This document shows positions 34,287-42,439 of a stretch of 64,000 bases of DNA, piece by piece; position 1 is the first letter of the stretch, and every line of letters starts with the position of its first letter. Position numbers and translations under genes: made by a program. The notes beneath the pieces were generated by a model. It saw only the letters and a list, made by a program, of their open reading frames with translations, did not search any database and was not told the DNA's origin. Source of the stretch: CAZBDU01 sp964490725 (lineage in GTDB: Bacteria; Spirochaetota; Spirochaetia; SZUA-6; DRHE01); the NCBI GenBank assembly GCA_964490725.1, contig CAZBDU010000012.1:1-64000 (forward strand). Direction: 5' to 3'.

Positions 34287-35009
34287 GTGGTGCGAATCGT
34301 GGAGCTGTCACACCGGCTCGTCCCGGGCAGGCAGCGCTTCCCTCTGAAGGTGACGCCCCATTCCGTGGAGGAGTACGTGCCGGAGTACCGGATGCCGGAG
34401 GGCGAGTGGTACATCATGGAGAACGTGGAGATCTGCACCCACGTGGGCACGCACGTGGAGTCCCCGTATCATGCCTTCAGGGACGGCGCCACAGTGGCAG
34501 AGCTGGACCCGCGGGCGTTGATCGGTCCGGCGGCGGTGGTGGACTTCACCGACAAGAGCGCCGGAGAAGGCATGACCCGCGCCGAGCTGGAAGAGCGGGC
34601 GGCGCACATTCACCCGGGCGACATCGCCCTCATCCGCACCGGCCTGGGCCGCCACTATCTCACCGAGCTCTACCGTCGCCCCTACCTGGAGCCCGACGGC
34701 GTGGACTGGCTGATCGGAGCCGGCATCAAGGCGTTGGGGATCGATTGCTCGGGTTTCGAGAAGCGCACCGGCTCGCCCGGAGCCGGTGAAGTGAATCATC
34801 GCAAGCTTCTGGGCCGCGGCATCCCGATCGTCGAGGACATGAACAATCTGGACCGGCTCGTGGCCGGCCGGGTCTTCGTTCTGGCCCTGCCGCTCCTCAT
34901 CGAGGGACTGGACGCCTGCTGGATCCGCCCCCTGGCGATCGAGCCGGAAGAGGCCGGGCACCGCCTGGCGGAGATCCTCCTGGGCCCGGAGACCGTATGG
35001 GAGTGGTAG
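34287..35009 (+). CDS. Cyclase-family metal hydrolase (kynurenine formamidase-like)
   Basis: The 240-residue protein has the hallmark HVGTHVESPYH near residues 52-62, a variant of HxGTHxDxPxH that binds Mn or Zn, with Glu in place of Asp. Later it has an IDCSGFE segment. The family hydrolyses amide or lactone-like bonds in aromatic or sugar-acid pathways. Initiation is at GTG after GGAAGGAG. It is first in a gene string with E1 alpha/beta, a lipoyl protein and a sugar kinase, so it probably prepares a ring-opened substrate for that pathway. Substrate unknown. Confidence 0.85.
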   Translation: MVRIVELSHRLVPGRQRFPLKVTPHSVEEYVPEYRMPEGEWYIMENVEICTHVGTHVESPYHAFRDGATVAELDPRALIGPAAVVDFTDKSAGEGMTRAELEERAAHIHPGDIALIRTGLGRHYLTELYRRPYLEPDGVDWLIGAGIKALGIDCSGFEKRTGSPGAGEVNHRKLLGRGIPIVEDMNNLDRLVAGRVFVLALPLLIEGLDACWIRPLAIEPEEAGHRLAEILLGPETVWEW

Positions 35010-35010
35010 G

Positions 35011-35994
35011 GTGAAGCAGGACCCGCAGATGCAGCTCCCGGCGGCGCGGCTGGTCGAGCTGTACCGGACCATGGTCCGGATCCGCCGCTTCGAGCAGAAG
35101 GTCACACAGCTCTTTCTGAAAGGCCTGGTGCCGGGGACCATTCATCTCTGCCTGGGCCAGGAGGCGGTGGCGGCCGGCGCGGTGGGCTGTCTGACCGCAC
35201 AGGATCGCGTGATGCTGACCCACAGGCCCCACGGCCAGGCGCTCGCCAAAGGCATGGACCCGAAGCGCCTGCTGGCGGAGATCCTGGGGAGAGCCGACGG
35301 GTGCTGTCGCGGCAAGGGCGGATCCATGCATCTGGCCGACCTCGCCGCCGGAGTCATGCCGAGCCTGCCCATCGTCGGGGCCGGCATGCCCATCGCCGCC
35401 GGTCTGGCTTTCGCCTTCAAGCGTGCGGGATCCGGGAGCGTCGCCATGGGCTTCTTCGGGGACGGCGCCACCAACATCGGCGCCTTCCATGAGACCATGA
35501 ACCTGGCCGCGGTATGGCGGCTGCCGGTGGTCTACGTCTGCGAAAACAACCTCTACGCCGTCAGCACCAGCATCCGCAGCACCACCCTTGCGGCCCGGTT
35601 GTCCGACAGGGCCGGTGCCTACGGCATGCCGGCGCGGCGGGTCGACGGCAACGACGTGGAGGCGGTCTACTTCGCCGCCCTGGAGGCGGTGGAGCGCGCC
35701 CGCGGCGGCGGGGGCCCCGGCTTCATCGAGTGCCTGACCTACCGTCAGAGCGGTCACTCCCGCACCGATCCGGGCACCTACCGGCCGGAAGCGGAGGTGG
35801 AGGAGTGGCTGCGCCGCGACCCCCTGCTCCTGTGCCGGAAGAAGATACTCGAACGGAGACAGCTGAGCGAGGAGGAGTGCACCCGGCTGGAGGCCGCCGA
35901 GGAAGAGGTCATTCAGGAGGCGGCGGCATACGCGATGGCCTCCCTGGAGCCGGAGGGATCGAAGGCTCTGGAAGACGTGCTGGACCCGGGATAG
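35011..35994 (+). CDS. 2-oxoacid/acetoin dehydrogenase E1 alpha subunit
   Basis: The 327-residue protein is a thiamine-diphosphate E1 alpha subunit, as in pyruvate or acetoin dehydrogenase (AcoA). The ThDP-Mg motif is GDGATNIGAFHETMNLAAVW followed by CENN (from about 150). It has GGKGGSMH-type sequence RGKGGSMHL near 101-108 and the phosphorylation-loop remnant TYRQSGHSRTDPG. It begins with GTG one base after the previous stop and is followed two bases later by the beta subunit. Specificity between pyruvate, acetoin and other keto compounds cannot be resolved by eye. Confidence 0.92.
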   Translation: MKQDPQMQLPAARLVELYRTMVRIRRFEQKVTQLFLKGLVPGTIHLCLGQEAVAAGAVGCLTAQDRVMLTHRPHGQALAKGMDPKRLLAEILGRADGCCRGKGGSMHLADLAAGVMPSLPIVGAGMPIAAGLAFAFKRAGSGSVAMGFFGDGATNIGAFHETMNLAAVWRLPVVYVCENNLYAVSTSIRSTTLAARLSDRAGAYGMPARRVDGNDVEAVYFAALEAVERARGGGGPGFIECLTYRQSGHSRTDPGTYRPEAEVEEWLRRDPLLLCRKKILERRQLSEEECTRLEAAEEEVIQEAAAYAMASLEPEGSKALEDVLDPG

Positions 35995-35996
35995 AC

Positions 35997-37025
35997 ATGC
36001 GCAAGCTCAGAGTCGTGGAGGCGCTGCGCCAGGCGCTGGAACAGGAGATGGCCGCCGACGAGCGCGTCTTCCTGATCGGCGAGGACGTGCGGATCGGCGG
36101 CGGGTTCGCCGTGTCCCGGGGTCTGGCCGGCCGCTTCGGAGAGGACCGCGTGCTGGACACCCCCATCTCCGAAATCGCCTTCACGGGCCTGTCGATCGGC
36201 GCCGCCATGGCGGGGCTGCGCCCGGTGGTGGAGTATCAATTCGGCGACTTCGTGTTCTGCGCCATGGATCAGATCGTCAACGAGGCGGCCAAGCTGCGCT
36301 ACATGTCGGCGGGCCAGGTGAGCGTGCCCATTACCTTCCGCCTCCCCGTGGGCGCCAACCGCCGCGGGGCTCAGCACGCCCAGTGCACCGAGAGCATCTT
36401 CATGAACGTGGCGGGGCTGCGCATCGTGACCCCCGCCACCCCCTTCGACGCCAAGGGGCTGTTGATCGGCGCCATCCGCGATCGCAACCCGGTGCTGTTC
36501 TACGAGCACAAGCTGCTCTACTCGTTCGGCGGGGAACGGCGGGCGGGGGAGCGCGGGCTGGGACCCGGCGTCGGCTCCGAGGTGCTGAACCAGGAGGTCC
36601 CCGAAGAGCCGTACGTCCTGCCCTTTGGCCGGGCCGCGGTCAGACGGGAAGGCCGGCACGTCACGGTGGTAGCCAACATGCTGATGCTCCACCGTTGTTT
36701 GGCCGCTGCCGCCGTGTTGAGCGCAGAGGGTATCGAGGCCGAGGTGATCGATCCCCGCACGCTGGTCCCGCTGGACCATGAGACCATTCGAGCCTCGGTG
36801 GCCAGGACCGGCCGCCTCCTGGTGGTGGAAGAGTGCCAGACCGTCGGCGGATGGGGGAACGAGATCATCGCCGGCGTGACGGAGCGCATGCCCGGCCCCC
36901 TGGTGGTTCGGCGTCTGGGGACGGCCCCTACGCCCGTGCCCTACACCACTGCCCTGGAGAGCTACGTGATCCCCGGGGTGGAACGAATCACGGAGACCAT
37001 TCGAGAAATGGCGGGAAAGCGGTAG
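35997..37025 (+). CDS. 2-oxoacid/acetoin dehydrogenase E1 beta subunit
   Basis: The 342-residue protein is the beta subunit completing the E1 heterotetramer. Typical blocks are VFLIGEDV (24-31), LDTPISEIAFTGLSIGAAM (about 52-70), EYQFGDFVFCAMDQIVNEAAK and the C-terminal transketolase domain with VVEECQTVGGWG. ATG at 35997 is three bases after the alpha stop. Together with the alpha subunit it should decarboxylate a 2-oxo compound and acylate the lipoyl protein encoded next. Confidence 0.92.
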   Translation: MRKLRVVEALRQALEQEMAADERVFLIGEDVRIGGGFAVSRGLAGRFGEDRVLDTPISEIAFTGLSIGAAMAGLRPVVEYQFGDFVFCAMDQIVNEAAKLRYMSAGQVSVPITFRLPVGANRRGAQHAQCTESIFMNVAGLRIVTPATPFDAKGLLIGAIRDRNPVLFYEHKLLYSFGGERRAGERGLGPGVGSEVLNQEVPEEPYVLPFGRAAVRREGRHVTVVANMLMLHRCLAAAAVLSAEGIEAEVIDPRTLVPLDHETIRASVARTGRLLVVEECQTVGGWGNEIIAGVTERMPGPLVVRRLGTAPTPVPYTTALESYVIPGVERITETIREMAGKR

Positions 37026-37028
37026 TTC

Positions 37029-37265
37029 ATGCTGGAGATCGTGATGCCCCAGTTCGGAGAGACGGTTCAGGAGGAGATCACCGTCCTTCGCTGGCTGAAG
37101 AAAGTGGGTCAGACCGTGGCGGAGGGGGAGGCGCTCCTGGAGATCGAGACGGACAAGGCCGCCATGACCGTGGAGGCGGCCGACTCGGGGCGGCTGGCCA
37201 GGATCACCCAGGAGGCGGGTGCCGTGGTCAGGCCGGGAGCCGTGATCGGCTACCTCGAGGAATAG
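37029..37265 (+). CDS. Free-standing lipoyl domain protein
   Basis: The 78-residue protein consists of a single lipoyl domain, with the lipoyl-lysine Lys43 in IETDKAAMTVEA. It ends exactly where a lipoyl domain ends, with no linker, E1/E3-binding domain or acyltransferase domain and no in-frame remnant of one downstream. It starts 3 bp after E1 beta. It probably carries the acyl group from E1 to a separate acyltransferase or to another acceptor, in the way glycine-cleavage H protein is separate. Confidence 0.9.
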   Translation: MLEIVMPQFGETVQEEITVLRWLKKVGQTVAEGEALLEIETDKAAMTVEAADSGRLARITQEAGAVVRPGAVIGYLEE

Positions 37266-37300
37266 CCCCGCCGGGGCACGGCCGCAGGGAGGAGGACCGT

Positions 37301-38845
37301 ATGGCGAAAGAAGCCTGCTTCGTGGGCACCGACATCGGAACCCTGGGGACCAAGTCGGTAGTGGTGAACCGGCAGGGTCGGATCCTGGGCCAGGACTACG
37401 CCGAGTACGGGGTGCTGACTCCGCAACCCCTCTGGGCCGAGCAGTGGCCGGAGGTCTGGTTCGATGCGGTGTGCAGGACCATCAAGGGCGCCCTGGCCAG
37501 GGCCAACGTGCCGCCCGGGAGCGTGGCGGCGGCCTGCGTCAGCGGCCTCTACGGAGGCTCCGGCGTTCCCTGCAATCGGGAAGGCAAGGCTCTCCGGCCC
37601 TGCCTGATCTGGATGGACCGGCGCGCCACCGGAGAGGTGGCCTGGGTGAAGGAGAACGTCGGGGCCGAACGCGTGTTCCAGATCACCGGCAACTACGTGG
37701 ACTCCTATCACGGCTTCACCAAGATCCTCTGGATCAGGAACCATGAACCGGAGGTGTGGAAGCGGATCCGCTGGCTGCTTACCCCCTACGGTTACTGCGT
37801 CCACCGGCTCACCGGGAACGTCTCCCTCGACTATTGCTCCGCGGGCAACATCGCCGGCATCTTCGACCTGGCGGCCCGGGATTTTTCCGCCGAGCTGCTC
37901 GGAGCCATGGAGATTCCCCGCCGCTTCTTTCCGGAGAAGCTCTCGGAGTCCTGGGAGGTGGTGGGAAAGGTCACCAGGGAAGGCTCGCATCTCAGCGGCC
38001 TGGCCGAAGGCACTCCGATCTGCCCAGGAGGGGTGGACTGCGTGGTGGCCACGCTGAGCGCCGGCGGGATCGCCCTGGGCGACCACGTAGGGATGATCGG
38101 CACCTCCATGGCCTACGGAGTCATCCACGATGGCAGCCGCTGCAGCCCCAACCTGGTGAACATGCCACACGTCACCCGCGCCAAGGAGCTCGTCTACGCC
38201 TTCGGCGGGGTCACCACCGCCGGCGGGATTCTCAAGTGGTTTCGCGACGAGTTCGGGCAGGCGGAGAAGCTGCTGGGCGGCATGGTCGACGTGGACCCCT
38301 ACGACGTGCTGAGCCTGCAGGCGGCCGGAGTGAAACCGGGCTCCGACCGGCTGCTGGTGTTGCCCTCCTTCATGGGTGAGCGGGCCCCGATATGGGACGT
38401 CGACGCCCGGGGCACCGTATGCGGCCTGACCCTGTACCACCGCCGGGCGCACCTCTTCCGGGCCTTCATGGAGGCGGTGGCCTACGCCCAGCGGATCTGC
38501 GTGGAGTTCAGCCAGAGCCTGGGGGTAACCCTGAGCCGGGAGCTCAAACTGGTGGGCGGAGCCACCAAGAGCCCTCTCTGGAAGCAGATCTTCGCCGACA
38601 TCACCCGCTATCCCGTTCTCTGCGTCAAGGGCGGCGGTGAAGCGCCCTACGGAGATGCGCTTCTGGCGGCCTACGGAGTGGGAGCGATCGAGGGTTTCGA
38701 GACCATCAACGAATGGCTGTCCTTCGAGCATCCGGTGGAGCCCGACCCGGAGCGCATGGAAATCTACGATGCCTACTACCGCGAGTGGAAGGCGCTGTAC
38801 GAGGCGCTGAAGGAGCCTTTCCGCCGACTGGGACGCCTGCCCTAG
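37301..38845 (+). CDS. FGGY-family carbohydrate kinase
   Basis: The 514-residue protein has the FGGY kinase fold: phosphate-1 motif GTDIGTLGTKSVVV (9-22), the substrate-domain segment CLIWMDRRA near 100-110 and the adenosine motif LVGGATKSPLWKQIFAD near 418-434. It phosphorylates a sugar, polyol or related compound. It is encoded after the E1/lipoyl genes with a GGGAGGAGG ribosome site, likely in the same SorC-controlled operon. It resembles xylulokinase-like members, but the substrate is not certain. Unlike the glycerol kinase remnant at 40901, it is full length. Confidence 0.92.
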   Translation: MAKEACFVGTDIGTLGTKSVVVNRQGRILGQDYAEYGVLTPQPLWAEQWPEVWFDAVCRTIKGALARANVPPGSVAAACVSGLYGGSGVPCNREGKALRPCLIWMDRRATGEVAWVKENVGAERVFQITGNYVDSYHGFTKILWIRNHEPEVWKRIRWLLTPYGYCVHRLTGNVSLDYCSAGNIAGIFDLAARDFSAELLGAMEIPRRFFPEKLSESWEVVGKVTREGSHLSGLAEGTPICPGGVDCVVATLSAGGIALGDHVGMIGTSMAYGVIHDGSRCSPNLVNMPHVTRAKELVYAFGGVTTAGGILKWFRDEFGQAEKLLGGMVDVDPYDVLSLQAAGVKPGSDRLLVLPSFMGERAPIWDVDARGTVCGLTLYHRRAHLFRAFMEAVAYAQRICVEFSQSLGVTLSRELKLVGGATKSPLWKQIFADITRYPVLCVKGGGEAPYGDALLAAYGVGAIEGFETINEWLSFEHPVEPDPERMEIYDAYYREWKALYEALKEPFRRLGRLP

Positions 38846-38978
38846 CGGGTGGGCACCGCGGACGGGGAGGGGGAAGGCCCGCCCCGGCAGCTCGCGGTGG
38901 ATGTCGCGGCAGGCGGGAGCGCGCGGCCCGGCGGGCATTACCGTGGGGAGGCCAGGGGGAAAGGATGGCGGGGCCGCC

Positions 38979-40035
38979 TCAGCCCTCCTCCTGGGGCCCG
39001 AACATGACCTTGATGAACGGCTCCGTCCTGGCATGCAACATGGCGAAGCACTCCCTGCACTCTTCCAGACGGAACCGGTGGGTAATCAGTGACCCGGTCT
39101 TCAACAGGCCGTCGCTCATGTACTGGAGGCAGGTCTTCCACTCGTTGACGGGCAGGGGAGCGATGGAGGAGTTCCAGGCGCCGCGGATGGTAAGCTCGCG
39201 GCGCAGGAGCCTGTTCAGCTCGGCGAAAGGGATGTTCAGGGTCTTGTAGGAGATGCCGCAGTAGACGATCTGCGCTCTCTTTCCAGCCACCTGTAGCGCC
39301 TGGAGCTGCGTGGCCGGGCTGCCGACCAGCTCGATCACCAGGTCTGACCCCCGCCCCGCCGGTGCGGCGTTCGACGCTGTCCGGGACATCCTGCTCCTGG
39401 CCGTTTATCGCCTCCTCGGCCCCCAGGCGCCGGGCCAGCGCCAGCTTTTCGTCGAAGATGTCCACCACGAACACCCGGTGGCAGCCCAAAATGCGCAGCC
39501 ACTGGAGGGCGAAGAAGCCGATGGCTCCCAGCCCGAAGATCAGGGCGCTCTGCCCGGGAAGGATCGTCAGCTTCCGAACGGCGTGCAGCGCGATCGCGGC
39601 CGGATCGGTCATGCTTCCGGACTCGAAGTCCACATTCTCCGGCAGGCGCAGCAGGTTGGGCGCGGAGACAAGCGCGTACTCCGCCATGGCGCCCTCGATG
39701 CGGGACCCGTAGTACCCGTAGTCATCGCAGAGCACGTAGTCCCCTACCCGGCAGTAGTCGCACTTCCCGCACGGTATCAGGGGCATCACCGTGACCCGGT
39801 CGCCCGCTCTGAAGCCGGTCACCGCGGCGCCGGCCTCCACGATCTGTCCGGCGAACTCGTGGCCGATGGTGATGGGATGCCGATGGGCGCCCTTCTCCAT
39901 CACCCGGGGTATGTCCGAACCGCACACCCCGCAGGACATCACCTTGAGCAGGACCTCATCGGGGCGCTCCACCCTCGGCACCGCGAGTTCCACGCACCGC
40001 AGGTCCCCGGGCTCGAAAAGGCGGACCGCCCGCAT
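38979..40035 (-). pseudogene. Zinc-dependent alcohol/polyol dehydrogenase, frameshifted
   Basis: The first part (from ATG 40035) encodes a medium-chain dehydrogenase with catalytic-zinc GVCGSD, GHEFAG and structural-zinc CGKCDYCRVGDYVLC, then the NAD domain IFGLGAIGFFALQW. Homology continues in another frame (GSDLVIELVGSPATQL to GPQEEG). The switch coincides with a run of five C on the plus strand at 39348-39352; removing one base restores a single frame of about 351 residues. It is therefore a one-base homopolymer frameshift, either a true inactivating mutation or a sequencing error. It lies in a minus-strand group with a DeoR regulator and a truncated glycerol kinase. Confidence 0.85.
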
Positions 40036-40089
40036 TGTCGCGCCCTCCACTTGCCGCCCCCTTCGCACCCCTTGGCAGAGCCTGGGCTC

Positions 40090-40887
40090 TCAGGTGATCA
40101 GCAGCTCGATCCCCCTGGCGCGGATGGCCTCCGCATACTCCTGGGGGATGCCGCCGTCGGTGATGACGATGTCAAAATCGTACAGGTCCGCGAAGTGCTC
40201 GCTCTTGGCCTTGCCGAACTTGCTCGAGTCCACAAGAAGAATCTTGGTCTTCGCCGACTGCATGATCGCCTTCTTGATCTCCAGCTCGTAGGGGTACACC
40301 GTTGTCACGCCCAGGTCTTTGTGAACGCCGGCGGCCGACACGAACGCCTTGTCGGCCCGGGAACGCTTGATCAGGCTGACCCCCTCGGGGCTCTCGAATA
40401 CCAGCTCGTCCGGATGGAAATACCCTCCCGGAAAGATGACGCTGCAGTTCCTCTTGCGGTAGATCTCCACCAGGATGTTGATGGTGCAGCACAGCACCGT
40501 GAGCGGCACGTCCTCGCGCATGAACTTGGCCACGTACTCCGTGGTGGAGCCGATGTCGAGGATGATTGCGTCCCGCGGCTCGATGAGAGAGGCGGCCTTC
40601 TGGCCGATGTTGATCTTCTCCCTCGTCCTGACGGTCTCCTCGTGGGTGATGACGTACTTGTCCCCGTCCGAGTCGCGCGAGGGTCTCAGGATGACAGCGC
40701 CTCCCGGAATGAGCTTGACGACCTGGTCGTTCGCCAGGAGGCTGAGATCTCTGCGCACCGTCATCTCGGATACTCTCAGTCTCTCCTTGAGCTCCTTTAT
40801 CTTGACGAAGCTGTGCTGCCGCAGCAGGTTCACGATGTCTTTGATGCGCTGGTTCTTGTCCACGCGATTCTCTTGTCCTGCATCCAC
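40090..40887 (-). CDS. DeoR-family transcriptional regulator
   Basis: The 265-residue protein has a DeoR-type HTH at about 15-60 (RLRVSEMTVRRDLSLL) and a sugar-phosphate-binding C-terminal domain (DIGSTTEYVAKFM; LLVDSSKFGKAKSE). It is intact, but the genes on both sides of it (glycerol kinase and zinc dehydrogenase) are broken. It probably once repressed a glycerol or polyol operon, and may persist as an orphan or act elsewhere. Confidence 0.92.
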   Translation of the reverse strand: MDAGQENRVDKNQRIKDIVNLLRQHSFVKIKELKERLRVSEMTVRRDLSLLANDQVVKLIPGGAVILRPSRDSDGDKYVITHEETVRTREKINIGQKAASLIEPRDAIILDIGSTTEYVAKFMREDVPLTVLCCTINILVEIYRKRNCSVIFPGGYFHPDELVFESPEGVSLIKRSRADKAFVSAAGVHKDLGVTTVYPYELEIKKAIMQSAKTKILLVDSSKFGKAKSEHFADLYDFDIVITDGGIPQEYAEAIRARGIELLIT

Positions 40888-40900
40888 AGGTCCACCCCGG

Positions 40901-41929
40901 TCAAGGCCGGGCCCGAGGTCTCTCCCACTGCAGGGTACGCTCCACGGCCCTTTTCCAGTCCGTGTAGAGCTCCTCCCTTCGATCCTGGCTCATGCCCGGT
41001 TCGAAGACCCTCTCGATTTTCCACTGCCTCTCCAGCTCCTCCTTGCTGTCCCAGAAGCCCACACCCAGGCCCGCCAGATAGCAGCAGCCCAGCGAGGCCA
41101 TCTCCGTGATGACCGGGCGCTCCACCGGGATGCCCGGGATGTCGGACTGGAACTGCATCAGGAACTCGCTGCGGGTCGCGCCGCCGTCCACCCGCAGCGA
41201 GGCGGCCGCCTTCCCGGAGTCCGCCTCCATCGCCAGGAGCACGTCCCGGGTCTGATAGGCGATGGACTCCAGCGCGCTGCGGGCGATGTGCTCCACCCCG
41301 GTGCCCCGGGTGATTCCGATGATGACCCCCCTGGCGTACATGTCCCAGTAGGGAGCGCAGAGGCCCGTGAAGGCGGGCACCAGGTACACTCCGCCCGTGT
41401 CCGGAACCTTCTCGGCCAGGGAGGAACACTCCGCCGCGTCCTGAATGACGCCCAGGCCGCTCTTGAGCCAGTCAATGGCCGCCCCGCCGATGAAGATGAC
41501 CCCTTCCAGGGAGTACTCTACCCGGTCCCGGATCTTCCAGGCAAGATCGGTGGTCAGCCCGTTGACGGACAGGACGGGAGTCTCGCCGATGTTCATCATC
41601 AGCGCCAGGGCCGTGCCGTAGGAGTTCTTGGCCATGCCGGGATGGAAACAGGCCTGCCCGAAGGTGGCGGCGTGCTGATCCCCGGCCACCCCGGCGATGG
41701 GGACCTGTGCCCCGAAGAAGGCACCGCCGTCCGTCACGCCCATCTCACCGCTGGAGGGAAGCACCGTGGGCAGAATGCCTTCGGGGATGCCGAGCCACGA
41801 GAGCACGCCCTGGTCCCACCTGAGCGTGTGGATGTTCAACAGCATGGTGCGCGAAGCGTTGGAGTAATCGGTCACGTGTCGCTTCCCGCCGGTCAGGTTC
41901 CAGATGATCCAGGAGTCGATGTTACCCAT
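40901..41929 (-). pseudogene. glpK: Glycerol kinase, N-terminally truncated
   Basis: About 342 residues match the C-terminal two-thirds of glycerol kinase: MGNIDSWIIWNLTGG, VTDYSNASRTMLLNIH, GVAGDQHAATFGQACF, VPAFTGLCAPYWDMYARG and VDGGATRSEFLMQFQSD. The first about 165 residues, including the ATP phosphate-1 motif and the start region, are missing. The homology stops abruptly near 41935 and the DNA beyond reads as an ABC ATPase fragment on the opposite strand. The reading frame stays open into that antisense DNA but without homology. Without the N-terminal domain it cannot be a working kinase. Confidence 0.88.
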
Positions 41930-41947
41930 GCAGATGTTGTTCCGCTG

Positions 41948-42268
41948 GATCTGCTCCCTGACTTCGACGTCCGGGACAGAGAGTTCGTCGTGCTCCTCGG
42001 CCCCTCGGGGTGCGGCAAGACCACGACCCTGCGCATGATAGCGGGCCTGGAGACCCCCGACCATGGCAGCATCGAGATCGGCGGTGTGGACGTCACCTAC
42101 GTGGCGCCCCGGGACCGCAATATCGGCATGGTCTTCGAGCGCTATGGGAGGCCCGCAAGAGAGTCTCCCAGGTGGCGGACACCCTGCGCATCGGCGATCT
42201 TCTCGGCAGGCGGGTGAACCAGCTCTCCGGAGGCCAGATGCAGCGGGTTGCGATCGGCCGTGCCAGCG
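41948..42268 (+). pseudogene. ABC transporter ATPase remnant (MalK/UgpC-like), internally deleted
   Basis: One frame gives the Walker A region (FVVLLGPSGCGKTTTLRMIA, then LETPDHGSIEIGG) up to NIGMVF near 42135. Homology then resumes in another frame with EARKRVSQVADTLRIGDLL, RRVNQLSGGQMQRVAIGRA, the signature region. The Q-loop and helical part between them (about 40-50 residues) are deleted, and both ends of the gene are missing. No start codon or Walker B remains. It is joined directly to a short-chain dehydrogenase fragment. Confidence 0.85.
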
Positions 42269-42427
42269 GACCCCGAATGGACGCGGCACATCACCGCGGG
42301 CATCCCCATGAAACGGTTGGGGCGTACCCGGGACCTCCTGGGCGCCGTGCTCTACTTCGCCTCGCCGGACTCGGACTACTGTACGGGGCAGACCCTGATC
42401 GTGGACGGCGGCTATTCGATGATCTGA
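42269..42427 (+). pseudogene. Short-chain dehydrogenase C-terminal remnant
   Basis: In a third frame, 52 residues from DPEWTRHITAGIPMKRLGR to GQTLIVDGGYSMI match the conserved C-terminus of SDR-family dehydrogenases (substrate loop and the final VDGGYS motif), ending at a natural stop. The coenzyme and catalytic parts are absent. The junction with the ABC ATPase remnant is at about 42265, so two unrelated plus-strand genes were fused by deletion. Confidence 0.85.
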
Positions 42428-42439
42428 GGCCGGCGGCTC

